Position numbers and translations under genes: made by a program. From positions 530,836-568,421 of the forward strand of contig MGEI01000005.1 in assembly GCA_001791305.1 (NCBI GenBank): 37,586 nucleotides of DNA. Direction: 5' to 3'. This DNA comes from Candidatus Uhrbacteria bacterium RIFCSPLOWO2_01_FULL_47_17 (lineage in GTDB: Bacteria; Patescibacteriota; Patescibacteriia; UBA9934; GWF2-40-263). The notes beneath the pieces are model-generated. The model saw only the letters and a program-made list of their open reading frames with translations, had not been told where the DNA came from and did not search any database. This document shows positions 13,251 through 21,779 of the stretch, in pieces. Position 1 is the first letter of the stretch, and each line of letters begins with the position of its first letter.

Positions 13251-14225
13251 GTGAATTCGTTCCGCCTCCCCCTGATCCTCGTGACCATCATGTTCCTCGG
13301 CGCCTGCGAAACGGCGCAGATCGACGTCCTGGGCGACCAGAGCGAAGACAGCGGCGTGACCACCTCGGCCGACGCCACGAGCGGCGCGGACACTGCGACC
13401 CAGACCGACGCCACCCAGGCCGACGTCCCGGTCGAAGTGACCAAGACCGTGTTCGGCGACTTGGACGGTGACGGCTTCTCGCCCGCGCTCGGCAACGACT
13501 GCGACGAGACCGACGCGAACAGCAACAAGTTCGCGAAGGAAATCTGCGACGGCAAGGACAACGACTGCGACGGCGAGACCGACGAAGGCGTCCTCGTCTA
13601 CTTCCACCCGGATGCAGACAAAGACGGATTTGGCGACAACACCAAGTTCGGAACGGTTTGCATCGGCGAAAAGATTCCCGCAGGCTCCGTCGAAAAGGCC
13701 GGCGATTGCAATGACTCGGCGAACGATGCGAACGGAGACGGAAAGGTCGATGGGTACTGGATCAACCAGGCTGCGACCGAAACGTGCGACGACGGCATCG
13801 ACAACAACTGCAACGGCAATACCGATGAGGGTTGCGTCGTGATCCCGAAGGACCTCAAGACCGGCGACAACTTCGCCCTCTCGGTCATCTGGCCGTCCGA
13901 CAAGGCTGGTCAGCAGATCATGGCAGTGCCGTACTACGCGCAAGCGGACGTCGGCAACGCCTGGGTCTGGTTCCAGGAGTCAATCAACAGCATCATCTTC
14001 ACGTTGGTTCCCGACGGCAACGCCTGCGGTGTCCGCTTCAACACGGCCCACGGCAAGCCGAAGGCAACCGAATGGCTCTGCATGGACGACAAGATCAATC
14101 CGGACGCTGTGATCCTCGTGATCAAGGCCGATGGCTCGATCCTCGACGTCACCACGCAGGTCAAAAAGTGGTCCGCCCCCGAAGGTGACTGCTCGGTCAA
14201 ACTCGAACTCCACGACTGCAAGTAG
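13251..14225 (+). CDS. Island protein 3: MopE-type lipoprotein
   Basis: The 324-residue protein starts at GTG 13251 with AAGGAAGG just upstream. A frame open further upstream adds 34 residues without signal character. The lipobox is FLGAC (Cys19), followed by an Asp/Thr/Ala-rich tether (to about 65). Two MopE-type units follow: DLDGDGFSPALGNDCDETD with EICDGKDNDCDGETDEG, and DADKDGFGD...GDCNDSAND with ETCDDGIDNNCNGNTDEGC. The Asp-rich loops resemble EF-hand-like Ca2+ sites and the paired Cys close each unit. The C-terminal domain (about 200-324) is beta-rich and shares the NACG...GKP.AT.WLC block and Cys near the end with island protein 2. It has its own promoter and terminator. Confidence 0.85.
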   Translation: MNSFRLPLILVTIMFLGACETAQIDVLGDQSEDSGVTTSADATSGADTATQTDATQADVPVEVTKTVFGDLDGDGFSPALGNDCDETDANSNKFAKEICDGKDNDCDGETDEGVLVYFHPDADKDGFGDNTKFGTVCIGEKIPAGSVEKAGDCNDSANDANGDGKVDGYWINQAATETCDDGIDNNCNGNTDEGCVVIPKDLKTGDNFALSVIWPSDKAGQQIMAVPYYAQADVGNAWVWFQESINSIIFTLVPDGNACGVRFNTAHGKPKATEWLCMDDKINPDAVILVIKADGSILDVTTQVKKWSAPEGDCSVKLELHDCK

Positions 14226-14246
14226 CAGCCCTGGACCCTCAACTCG

Positions 14247-14285
14247 TCCCCTGGTTTCGCAAGAAACTGGGGGATTTTTCTTTTT
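14247..14285 (+). terminator. Terminator of island gene 3
   Basis: A 12-bp stem (TCCCCTGGTTTC with GAAACTGGGGGA, two wobbles) closed by the GCAA tetraloop is followed by TTTTTCTTTTT. Confidence 0.9.
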
Positions 14286-14299
14286 CCTCTACGGTTTCC

Positions 14300-14328
14300 T
14301 TGACATTTTAAACAAATCGTGATACCTT
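14300..14328 (+). promoter_or_regulatory. Promoter of island gene 4
   Basis: TTGACA (14300-14305), 17-nt spacer, TACCTT (14323-14328). The leader to the ATG at 14447 is about 110 nt and contains the hairpin CCTG-aaat-CAGG. Confidence 0.7.
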
Positions 14329-14446
14329 TACGGGTCGATTGTGTGTTGATTTTAGAGCTGTTTATGCCCTGAAATCAGGCCATGATCACGTCCAACTGTT
14401 CCGTATTGGCGGGCCTGCGTCAGTACACATTTTCAAGGAGACCGCG

Positions 14447-16090
14447 ATGAAGCAGCGCTTTCTGTGCCTCGCGATGGCGTTTGCCGTCGCTGGTTGTGAA
14501 GCTTTTTCGACCGCTCATGTGGACGGTAACAATGCCGATCCGAGCGAGCTCGAAGGTGTTCAGCCCCAAACATGCGTCGAGGTGACGGTGTACCGTGATC
14601 GGGACGAGGATGGCTCCGGCAATCCTGCGGTCATGGACACAGTCTGCAAAGGAGACAAGCCCACTCCGGGCTATGTCGCGAACATGAACGACTGCAACGA
14701 CGACGCTTTCAGCATTCGCCCGGGCGCGCCGGAGTTCTGCGACAACGTCGACAACGACTGCAACAAGCTGGTCGATGACACGACGAAGTCCTGGTACTAC
14801 GATGGCGACGGCGATGGCCATGGCGATCCCGCAAGTGAATTGCCGGGTGCATGCAAGGGCCTCGCGAAGAACTACGTAGCGGTCGGCGACGATTGCAACG
14901 ACTCGAGTGCAGATCAGAACAAGGACAGTGTGAAAGATGGATTTCCCATTCACCCTGGTGTAAAAGAAGACTGCGACGGCGTCGACAGCAACTGCGATGG
15001 CAACACCGACAAGGATATCGAATCGACGTTCTACACAGATCTCGATCTCGATGGTCGTGGCGATGCCGCAAAGCCGCAGAAGGCTTGCACGCCGGCGAAG
15101 GGAATTGTCGTCTCGAAGGACGACTGCAACGACGACCCGTCGAAGGATGGCGCGAAGATGTTCCCGGGCAATCCGGAAGTCTGCGACAACATCGACAACG
15201 ATTGCAACAAGCTCGTCGACGACGGCGACAAAGTCAAGAAGATCTACTTCAAGGACGACGATGGCGATGGCTACGGCGATCCTGGGAAGAAGGTCGAAGC
15301 ATGTGACGTGCCCGTTGGTGCAACCACCACGAACACCGACTGCAATGACGATCCGAATGCGAACCCGCACGGGAAGAAGATTCATCCCGGTGCGATCGAG
15401 ACATGCAACAACGTCGATGAAAACTGCGACGGGCAAACCGACAATGGCGCGCTCCTCTCGTTTTACTTCGACAATGACGGCGACGGCCACGGCGGCGCAG
15501 GAAATCCACACTTCGCATGCACGGCTCCGAAGGGGTTCTACCCCGACAAGACCGACTGCGACGACGGAGATCCAAACGTCTACCCAGGCGCGCCCGAGCT
15601 CTGCGACGGCAAGTTCAACGCGTGCGCAGGTCCTGAAAAGGAAAATGACGGTCTGTGCAACGACAAGAGCTTGTTCACGAAGGACATCTGTCTCGGCGCC
15701 AAAGGGTGCAAGCATGAAGATGAAAAGCTCCTCATGACCTGTTCGAACCCTGATCAGTTCAAGGAATCGGACGGATACTCGTGCGGCGTGGCGTACTACT
15801 ACGGTGATGCGCTTGCCGACAAGAAGATCGTCATGACGTTCGAAAAGGCCGCAGCTTCGCCCAACATGGCGGATGTGTGTGCTGAACTCCAGCAGGGCAA
15901 AACGCTGCACGTCAGCGTCTTCGTCCAGATCGATTTCGATCCCAAGTTCGTTTGGGTCGCGACGAGCTTCATGAAGCTGATCGACAGTTTCACGAATGCG
16001 GAGATCAAGAAACAGAACCCCGGTAACGTCGTCGTTGGCGACAGCATCGAGTTCGACCTGACCTTGAAGGACATTCCAGTCTGTCAGTGA
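14447..16090 (+). CDS. Island protein 4: lipoprotein with five MopE-type repeats
   Basis: The 547-residue protein has a lipobox (AVAGC, Cys17). Five consecutive units of about 70-75 residues follow (about 43-410), each with an Asp-rich loop (DxDxDGxGD), a central DCNDD or DCDDG, a PGxxExC turn and a DNDCNKLVDD or similar closing motif. This is the pattern of the MopE-type putative metal-binding repeat (PF11617). Between repeats the sequences diverge enough to rule out recent duplication. The C-terminal region of about 145 residues (CSNPDQFKESDGYSCGVAYYY onward) differs from those of proteins 2 and 3 and reads like a beta-sandwich. The ATG at 14447 has AAGGAG 6 nt upstream. Surface-anchored, probably Ca2+- or Cu-binding; the partner is unknown. 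Confidence 0.85.
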   Translation: MKQRFLCLAMAFAVAGCEAFSTAHVDGNNADPSELEGVQPQTCVEVTVYRDRDEDGSGNPAVMDTVCKGDKPTPGYVANMNDCNDDAFSIRPGAPEFCDNVDNDCNKLVDDTTKSWYYDGDGDGHGDPASELPGACKGLAKNYVAVGDDCNDSSADQNKDSVKDGFPIHPGVKEDCDGVDSNCDGNTDKDIESTFYTDLDLDGRGDAAKPQKACTPAKGIVVSKDDCNDDPSKDGAKMFPGNPEVCDNIDNDCNKLVDDGDKVKKIYFKDDDGDGYGDPGKKVEACDVPVGATTTNTDCNDDPNANPHGKKIHPGAIETCNNVDENCDGQTDNGALLSFYFDNDGDGHGGAGNPHFACTAPKGFYPDKTDCDDGDPNVYPGAPELCDGKFNACAGPEKENDGLCNDKSLFTKDICLGAKGCKHEDEKLLMTCSNPDQFKESDGYSCGVAYYYGDALADKKIVMTFEKAAASPNMADVCAELQQGKTLHVSVFVQIDFDPKFVWVATSFMKLIDSFTNAEIKKQNPGNVVVGDSIEFDLTLKDIPVCQ

Positions 16091-16106
16091 TTCCGTGACT
16101 CGACGT

Positions 16107-16158
16107 GGTGTGAGGAAAGTGGTACTCTTCCGCTCCCTCACACCCGTCCCATTTTTTT
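16107..16158 (+). terminator. Possible terminator of island gene 4
   Basis: GGTGTGAGG (16107-16115) pairs with CCTCACACC (16136-16144). The T-run (16152-16158) starts 7 nt after the stem, so termination may be incomplete and read-through into gene 5 is possible; no good promoter was seen for gene 5. Confidence 0.5.
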
Positions 16159-16188
16159 CTAATCAAATTCGATAAGAGTCCATCTGCT

Positions 16189-16215
16189 GTCATCTCGAGC
16201 TTGTCGAGAGATCTC
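16189..16215. repeat. Dispersed palindromic repeat, copy 2
   Basis: GTCATCTCGAGC...TCGAGAGATCTC is the inverted relative of the repeat at 12982-13019. It lies in the leader of island gene 5. Confidence 0.6.
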
Positions 16216-16302
16216 GCAGTTGAACTGCTGTCGGGGTTGATTCTCAACCTCACCGATGCACGGGCGGTATCCCGTGTGTGTCCCTCAAGGAGAATTACAA
16301 CC

Positions 16303-18396
16303 ATGCGTAAGAATTTCGCATTGTTTCTCAGTTGCCTCGCGGCGCTGGTAGTCTCGGCGTGTGCCGAAATCGATTCGGTCGAACAGAGCCCGGATGCAAG
16401 TTCCGACACCTCTTCGTGGGGCGAATGGACTCCGCATCTCGTGATGCAACAGGTACAGGATCCGAACGATCCGACGGCAACGGTTTGGGTTGGACGTGAT
16501 TGCACGCCGACCGATGATACCGATTGCAATGAAGTCGGCCTGTACACGCGACTCGCCTGTGATCCGGACAAGAAGTGTCGGTACTACACAGCGTCCGACA
16601 AGTGTGCGTACACTGGTCTGCTCGGCACGTCGAAGACCTGCACGGTTGAGACCTGCATTGCAGACAGCGATTGCCTTACCCATACGGGCGGCGATTGCAT
16701 CGTGACGTTCGAATCCATGGCTGGTGCTGATGGTGACCCTGCCGGTGAATGCTTCTACCCCTACGCGAAGTGCAAGGCGGCGGAAGGCACGATCTGTGAG
16801 GCGAGCGGTCATGTTCCGTGCTATGACGGTTCCTGCGCCTGTTCGGCTACGGCCAAAAAGAGCCTGAAACAGACGGAAGTCTGCGATGGCAAGGACAACG
16901 ATTGCGATGGTGCAACGGACAACGGGTTCAACATCAGCGACAAGTGCGACGGCGCAGACTCGGACATGTGCCTCGAAGGCACGTTTACGTGTTCAACCGA
17001 CATGCTGTCGAAGACGTGCTCGAACGAGCCGTCTGTCGACGATGTCGAATTGTGCGACGATCTCGACAACGACTGTGATAAGTCGACGGACGAGGATTTC
17101 CCGAACAAGGGCAAGGCCTGCGACGGCTCGGATGCGGATTCGTGCACGAACGGTTCGTTCGTTTGCACGGCCGACAAGAAGGGTCTTGAATGTGATGAAG
17201 TCGGCAAGAACGTGGTCGAAATCTGCAACGGCAAGGACGACACCTGCGACGGCAAGATTGACGAAGGATGTGACGACGACAGCGACGGCTACTGCGATCT
17301 TGCGATGGCGGTGACCTCGGGTGCGGCGTGCCAGTCCGGCGGCGATTGCAACGATGCCGACAAGACGGTCAATCCGGGTGCCAAGGAACTGTGCAACGCG
17401 GTCGATGACAACTGCAACAGCCAGACCGATGACGGCATTGGCAAGGGCGAAGCGTGTTCGGACGGTCTTGGCGAATGCAAGGTCGACGGCATGAAGATCT
17501 GCGAATCGAACGGTTCGGGCGCGGTTGTGTGCTCTGCCGTGAAGAAGCAGGCCGGTACGGAAACTTGCAACGGCAAGGACGACACCTGCGATGGCAAGAC
17601 CGACGAAGGCTGCGACGATGATGCGGACGGCTTCTGCGACAACGGCCTCGTTTTCGCGACGGGCGCCGCATGCAAGAAGAATGACTGCAATGACGACCCC
17701 TCGAAAGACGGCGCGAAGATGTTCGAAGGTGCAAGCGAAGTCTGCAATGGCGCAGATGACGATTGCAACGGGCAGACCGACGAAGGCTGCGACGATGACA
17801 AGGATGGTTACTGCGATTCGCTCATGGAAGTCTCGAGCGGCAGTTCTTGCAAGGAACCCTCTGGTGGCGGCAAGGACTGCAACGACAAGGATGCCCTCGT
17901 GAATCCGGACGCAAAGGACGTCTGCAATCAGGTTGATGACAACTGCGATGGCAAGGTCGACGTGAAGTCGGACGGCTCCGCGGCATGTGATCTCAAGTGT
18001 CCGCTCGTGAAGTCGATTGTCCCGGGTGACTGGGTCGAAATCGACACCGCGACGTGGGGCAAGCAGAACGCGATCACGTCCTACTGGTGTGGTTCGTCCT
18101 CGTCAGCGCTCAAAGTGGTGTTTGCGGCCAATGAAGTGTTCATCGCTCCGCAGGCTCCGTCTGGAACCAAGTTCACGGTTCAGTTGCCTGTGGGTTCTGG
18201 TGCGGTTCTTGGGCGCTTGCAGAACAGCTGTTCGCCCAATGAAGGCACAACGTCGGTGACGCCGGTTGCCAAGCAGGGAACCTGCGCGTTGCTCGGAATC
18301 ACTTCGGTGTCTGGTGGTGTGGTCGGAGTCGACTACATCGTCCTCGATGCGAAGGCCAACGGCAAGTACAAGATCAAGTTCACGGTTTCGCCGTAA
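16303..18396 (+). CDS. Island protein 5: lipoprotein with seven MopE-type DxDNDCDGxxD motifs
   Basis: The 697-residue protein has a lipobox (VVSAC, Cys20) and a Cys-rich N-terminal region (about 60-185) without the repeat pattern. It then has seven closing motifs of the type CDGKDNDCDGATDNG, CNGKDDTCDGKTDEG or CNQVDDNCDGKVDV, spread over about residues 195-560. Some carry the full unit (DDDSDGYCD...GDCNDADKTVNPGAKELC). Two stretches (CDGADSDMCLEGTFTCS and CDGSDADSCTNGSFVC) are related Cys-rich inserts. The C-terminal domain of about 130 residues (CPLVKSIVPGDWVEID to the end) is unlike those of the other four. The ATG at 16303 has AAGGAG about 10 nt upstream. It is probably displayed on the cell surface. 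Confidence 0.85.
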   Translation: MRKNFALFLSCLAALVVSACAEIDSVEQSPDASSDTSSWGEWTPHLVMQQVQDPNDPTATVWVGRDCTPTDDTDCNEVGLYTRLACDPDKKCRYYTASDKCAYTGLLGTSKTCTVETCIADSDCLTHTGGDCIVTFESMAGADGDPAGECFYPYAKCKAAEGTICEASGHVPCYDGSCACSATAKKSLKQTEVCDGKDNDCDGATDNGFNISDKCDGADSDMCLEGTFTCSTDMLSKTCSNEPSVDDVELCDDLDNDCDKSTDEDFPNKGKACDGSDADSCTNGSFVCTADKKGLECDEVGKNVVEICNGKDDTCDGKIDEGCDDDSDGYCDLAMAVTSGAACQSGGDCNDADKTVNPGAKELCNAVDDNCNSQTDDGIGKGEACSDGLGECKVDGMKICESNGSGAVVCSAVKKQAGTETCNGKDDTCDGKTDEGCDDDADGFCDNGLVFATGAACKKNDCNDDPSKDGAKMFEGASEVCNGADDDCNGQTDEGCDDDKDGYCDSLMEVSSGSSCKEPSGGGKDCNDKDALVNPDAKDVCNQVDDNCDGKVDVKSDGSAACDLKCPLVKSIVPGDWVEIDTATWGKQNAITSYWCGSSSSALKVVFAANEVFIAPQAPSGTKFTVQLPVGSGAVLGRLQNSCSPNEGTTSVTPVAKQGTCALLGITSVSGGVVGVDYIVLDAKANGKYKIKFTVSP

Positions 18397-18409
18397 AGGC
18401 AAACCTCTC

Positions 18410-18442
18410 AACCCCTAAGATTTATCTTCGGGGTTTTTTATT
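18410..18442 (+). terminator. Terminator of island gene 5
   Basis: AACCCC-t-AAGA-ttta-TCTT-c-GGGGTT is followed by TTTTATTTT. The extended -10 of the next gene follows at once. Confidence 0.85.
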
Positions 18443-18446
18443 TTCC

Positions 18447-18455
18447 TGCTATAAT
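18447..18455 (+). promoter_or_regulatory. Extended -10 promoter of the polysaccharide genes
   Basis: TGCTATAAT is a consensus extended -10 with no visible -35. The ATG at 18462 lies 6 nt after it, without an SD, so the mRNA is probably leaderless. Confidence 0.7.
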
Positions 18456-18461
18456 TCACTC

Positions 18462-19991
18462 ATGCTTAACTTTCGTACTGTATATCGTCATGCGGAAGAA
18501 CACACCAAGTTGTACATTGGGGGATTGTTTTTATTTCTTGCGTTTCTTATTTTGCTTCAGACGATTTTTTCGCCAACCATTGTGATTGCGGCCGTCTTTT
18601 TTTGTGCGGCGATTTTTCTCACTGTCATCCGTCCGCTCTGGATGCTTGGATTTCTTGCGTTGTATTTACCGTTTGAATCGCTCCTCCTCAAATTTACGCC
18701 AGATGATGCCTACGTTTTCATACGTTACGCCTCGGAGTTGTTGATTTATGTGATCGCATTTGTGATTCTCGCACGTGTCCTCGTCCGCACAATCAAAATT
18801 CCTCAGACGCCGCTCGACCTCCCGTTTTTTCTCTTCGTCATCACTCTTGTTGCGTCTGCGGTCATCAACCTTGTCGAGCCGAGCGTTGCGATTCTTGGCA
18901 TACGTCAGATTTTGCGGTTCATGCTTGTATTTTTTCTCGTGATTTATCTAAAGCCTTCGAAGAAATACATTCAGACCATCACCATGATTCTCTTTGGTGT
19001 CGTCCTTTTCGAGTGCGGACTCGGTTTTTTGCAATCACTCATCGGCGAGCCTCTCGACTTATTTTTGCTCCCCTCGACTGCGCGATCATTGGGAGAGATC
19101 ACGCTTACAAGCGGCGTGACACAATTTTGGGATCCGGGTTCGCGCATCTTCGCCACGCTCGGTCGCTATGATCGATTGGGAAATTTTCTCTATCTCTTTT
19201 TGCTTCTCGGAACCGGATTCTTGTTTGTGAAGCAAGAGAAAAAAATTCAAAAATGGCTTCCGTGGATTTTTGCGTTTGGTATTCTTGCGCTTGTTATGAC
19301 GTTTTCGCGCGCATCTTGGTTTGCCTTCATTCTTGGTTTTCTCTTCATCGGACTTTGGGTAAAACGCGATCGTCGTGTGGTAATTGCCCTTGTCTCGTTT
19401 GTAATTGTGGTTCTTGGATACGTTGCGATCACAGGCCTCTCGGTCAGTTACATCACCGAGGCGCCGGGGCAAACACTTATTGAGCGTTTTTATGAGTCGT
19501 TCAGCGCCGCACGTTGGCGCGGAGAATATTACGGACTCGGTCGCATTTATTGGGATGTCCAAACGCCGCTCGTTGTTGTTCCATCTTCACCATTGTTTGG
19601 TGTTGGACCCGGACAATTTGGCGGGGGAGCGGTGGCGGCGCTTCACAACACAAAGGTGTATGACGCGCTCGGACTCCCGTTTGGAGTGTATGGAACCGAA
19701 GGATTCATCGACAACAACTGGTTTGCCATTTGGGGCGAAGCGGGAACAATCGGACTCGCGCTCCTTATTTGGATGTTCATCGCGCTGTTTCGATATTCCT
19801 TGGACGTGTATCGCGGCTCAAAAGATCCATTTACGCGCGCACTCGCACTCGGATTCGCCGCCTGCGTGATTGCGGTCGCATTCAACGCGCTGACCTCGAC
19901 CGTGCTCGAAATTCGCACCCTCGCGTTTTATTTCTGGATGTTTGCCGGGTTTGTTGTTGTGCTGGGGGAGGGGAAAAGAGTGAAAGAGTGA
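18462..19991 (+). CDS. O-antigen ligase / Wzy-polymerase-like membrane protein
   Basis: The 509-residue protein has about ten to twelve transmembrane segments and the long outward loop of the Wzy/WaaL superfamily (about 320-410: LIERFYESFSAARWRGEYYGLGR ... SPLFGVGPGQFGGG). MTFSRASWFAFILG in the middle matches the conserved Ser/Thr-Arg block seen in O-antigen ligases. DNNWFAIWGEAGTIGL occupies the position of the usual HN motif. It probably polymerises or transfers a surface glycan, together with the Wzz-like protein and the glycosyltransferases here. The last codons (GKRVKE) lie within the left arm of the inverted repeat bounding the next gene, so insertion of that cassette may have changed its C-terminus. 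Confidence 0.85.
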   Translation: MLNFRTVYRHAEEHTKLYIGGLFLFLAFLILLQTIFSPTIVIAAVFFCAAIFLTVIRPLWMLGFLALYLPFESLLLKFTPDDAYVFIRYASELLIYVIAFVILARVLVRTIKIPQTPLDLPFFLFVITLVASAVINLVEPSVAILGIRQILRFMLVFFLVIYLKPSKKYIQTITMILFGVVLFECGLGFLQSLIGEPLDLFLLPSTARSLGEITLTSGVTQFWDPGSRIFATLGRYDRLGNFLYLFLLLGTGFLFVKQEKKIQKWLPWIFAFGILALVMTFSRASWFAFILGFLFIGLWVKRDRRVVIALVSFVIVVLGYVAITGLSVSYITEAPGQTLIERFYESFSAARWRGEYYGLGRIYWDVQTPLVVVPSSPLFGVGPGQFGGGAVAALHNTKVYDALGLPFGVYGTEGFIDNNWFAIWGEAGTIGLALLIWMFIALFRYSLDVYRGSKDPFTRALALGFAACVIAVAFNALTSTVLEIRTLAFYFWMFAGFVVVLGEGKRVKE

Positions 19992-20008
19992 TGGAGTGGA
20001 AGAGTGAT
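19977..20008. repeat. Left inverted repeat of the four-helix cassette
   Basis: Positions 19986-20008 (GAGTGATGGAGTGGAAGAGT plus GAT) are the exact reverse complement of 20429-20451. With outer bases included, 29 of 32 positions match. The arm overlaps the end of the ligase-like gene. Confidence 0.85.
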
Positions 20009-20046
20009 TGAAGAAAACAGCTTTTTGTTTTTTGTAACGAGTAAAT

Positions 20047-20415
20047 ATGGTAGAGATAAATTCTTTTAGGGATTTGAGAACATGGCGGGAATCACAGGAT
20101 TTAGTCGAAGAGATTTATCGTGTAACAGAGAAGTTTCCCGTGGGTGAGCTTAATAAGCTTGTTGATCAAATGCGTCGTGCGGCTGTTTCTGTTCCGTCGA
20201 ATATCGCGGAGGGAATGGGACGAAGTAGCACAAAAGAACTCTCGCAGTTTCTCATCATCGCACGTGGCTCCGTTCACGAATTACTTTCTCAACTCGAGAC
20301 ATCAAAGCGTCTAAAGTTTCTCTTAACTGAAGATTTTCTCTCACTATCTCATCGCTACCGAGGCCTCGGTGCCGGCATCAGTTCTCATCTCACCTCCATT
20401 TCAAAATACAAATAA
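20047..20415 (+). CDS. Four-helix-bundle protein (S23 / 23S rRNA intervening-sequence family)
   Basis: The 122-residue protein has the family landmarks FRDLRTWRESQDLVEEIYRV, FPVGELNKLVDQMRRAAVSV, PSNIAEGMGRSSTKELSQFL and IARGSVHELLSQLETSKRL. The fold is a four-helix bundle that forms ring oligomers in known structures. Members occur in 23S rRNA intervening sequences and, as Avd, in diversity-generating retroelements, but the role of stand-alone copies is unknown. No reverse transcriptase or rRNA is present here. The gene sits alone between two polysaccharide genes and inside a 23-bp perfect inverted repeat, which suggests it arrived as a small insertion. Confidence 0.93.
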   Translation: MVEINSFRDLRTWRESQDLVEEIYRVTEKFPVGELNKLVDQMRRAAVSVPSNIAEGMGRSSTKELSQFLIIARGSVHELLSQLETSKRLKFLLTEDFLSLSHRYRGLGAGISSHLTSISKYK

Positions 20416-20428
20416 TTGTCTCTCTTCC

Positions 20429-20460
20429 ATCACTCTTCCACTCCATCACTCAACCACTCT
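20429..20460. repeat. Right inverted repeat of the four-helix cassette
   Basis: Positions 20429-20451 (ATCACTCTTCCACTCCATCA plus CTC) are the exact reverse complement of 19986-20008. The next gene starts 8 nt beyond this arm. Confidence 0.85.
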
Positions 20461-20467
20461 GCCCCCT

Positions 20468-21718
20468 ATGCGCATCATCCTCGCCAACAAATACTATTAT
20501 CTTCGCGGTGGAGCAGAAAATTACTTGCTCTCGCTTTCGAATTGGCTTTCTTCGACGGGGCATACCGTCATTCCATTTGCCATGAGCTACTCCGAGAATC
20601 TTTCGACTCCGTACGAAAAATATTTTCCCTCGGAAGTCGAGACGGAGAACGTAAAGTTGAATGCGCGCGGATTGCATACACTCGGTCGCATGATTTATTC
20701 ACTCGAGTCGCGCCGCAAACTCGCGACGCTTATCGTCGAACAAAAACCGGATCTTGCACACATTCACAACATCTACACCCAGCTCTCGCCCTCGATCCTC
20801 CATACGCTCGCCGATCAACACATACCAACCGTGATGACGGTTCATGATCATCATCTCATTTCACCACAGTATAATGTGTGGGCCGAAGGATGCGGACCGG
20901 ACAATCGTGATGTGGGAATTTTTAAAGGAACCGCGTCGAAGTTTCATAAAGATTCTTACGCCGCAAGTTTCGCGCAACTCGTGACGCACAAGTATCATCG
21001 CTGGCTGAACATCTACGCGCGCAATGTTGATTTGTTTTTGTGTCCGTCGAAGTACATCCAACAGCAACTCATCCGCGGAGGATTTCCAGAAAAGAAATTG
21101 CGAGTCTTGCCGTATGGAATTGATCCGAATTCCGCTACGTTACCTCCCCCTGAATACAGGGGGAGCATGAGGGGGTCGTTTCAGAAGTACGCGCTTTTCG
21201 TCGGACGCCTTTCGGAAGAGAAGGGAATTGAGACAATCATCCAACTTGCGAAGATTTTGCCGGACATCACGTTCAAAATCGTGGGAAGAGGACCAGAAAT
21301 GGCAAAGTTGCACCGGGCTGGGGATAAGTGCCCGAACCTGGATTTCGTGGGTTTTCGCATGGGGGACGAGTTGAAAGAGTTGTATGCAAATGCGACGGTT
21401 GTGCTTGCGCCGTCGAGAGTTCACGAGATTTTCGGCCTCTCGATCCTCGAGGCGATGGCACACGGGAAGCCAGTGATTGCATCGCGTGTAGGCGGAATTC
21501 CAGAAGTTGTGGAAGACGGTGTAAACGGATTTCTTGTTTCACCTCTCGACCTTCATGGTTGGACAGAAAGTCTTATGCGTATTTTTTATGATGATGATTT
21601 ACAAAAGAAATTAGGACGCAACGCGCGCGATTTAGTCGAGACACGTTTTTCGCTCGATCAACATCACAGAAAGTTGACGCTGTACTACGAAGAAGCGATT
21701 GCGGGAAAGAAAAAATAG
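20468..21718 (+). CDS. GT4 family glycosyltransferase
   Basis: The 416-residue protein has the GT-B layout. The N-terminal domain is [23 protein letters not shown] (acceptor side, RGGAE loop), followed by [17 protein letters not shown] and [10 protein letters not shown]. The C-terminal domain has [26 protein letters not shown] and the [10 protein letters not shown] motif (E-x7-E) that binds the sugar nucleotide. It transfers a sugar from a nucleotide donor to a growing surface glycan; donor and acceptor cannot be told. The ATG at 20468 matches the family start; an open frame further upstream runs through the inverted repeat. The hinge region contains an in-frame palindromic insertion ([13 protein letters not shown]). 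Confidence 0.92.
   Translation: MRIILANKYYYLRGGAENYLLSLSNWLSSTGHTVIPFAMSYSENLSTPYEKYFPSEVETENVKLNARGLHTLGRMIYSLESRRKLATLIVEQKPDLAHIHNIYTQLSPSILHTLADQHIPTVMTVHDHHLISPQYNVWAEGCGPDNRDVGIFKGTASKFHKDSYAASFAQLVTHKYHRWLNIYARNVDLFLCPSKYIQQQLIRGGFPEKKLRVLPYGIDPNSATLPPPEYRGSMRGSFQKYALFVGRLSEEKGIETIIQLAKILPDITFKIVGRGPEMAKLHRAGDKCPNLDFVGFRMGDELKELYANATVVLAPSRVHEIFGLSILEAMAHGKPVIASRVGGIPEVVEDGVNGFLVSPLDLHGWTESLMRIFYDDDLQKKLGRNARDLVETRFSLDQHHRKLTLYYEEAIAGKKK
21144..21165. repeat. Palindromic repeat inserted in a coding region
   Basis: CTCCCCCTG-aata-CAGGGGGAG is a perfect 9-bp hairpin inside the glycosyltransferase gene, followed by CATGAGGGGG. It encodes a Pro/Gly/Arg-rich stretch between the two GT-B domains and keeps the frame. 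Confidence 0.65.
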
Positions 21719-21732
21719 ATGTTTAAAATCAA

Positions 21733-21779
21733 AACTCCACCCACAGCTTTCGCGTTAATGGGTGGAGTTTATTTTTTTA
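21733..21779. terminator. Bidirectional terminator between convergent glycosyltransferase genes
   Basis: AAACTCCACCCA (21733-21744) pairs with TGGGTGGAGTTT (21760-21771). T-runs follow on the plus strand (TATTTTTTT) and, as the complement, on the minus strand (TTTTGATTTT). It serves both converging genes. Confidence 0.85.

Noticed and set aside
14420..16141. Long open frame on the minus strand opposite island protein 4
   Set aside because: It arises from Asp/Gly/Cys-rich repeats read backwards, is rich in Val/Arg/Ala with no family features, and the plus frame has signal peptide, SD and conserved motifs.
9960..18396. Island as a chimeric assembly of a foreign contig
   Set aside because: Cannot be excluded without reads, but promoters and terminators inside the island match the host style and the edges are seamless, so transfer is preferred.
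20047..20415. Diversity-generating retroelement (Avd-like gene)
   Set aside because: No reverse transcriptase gene or template/variable repeat pair is present nearby.
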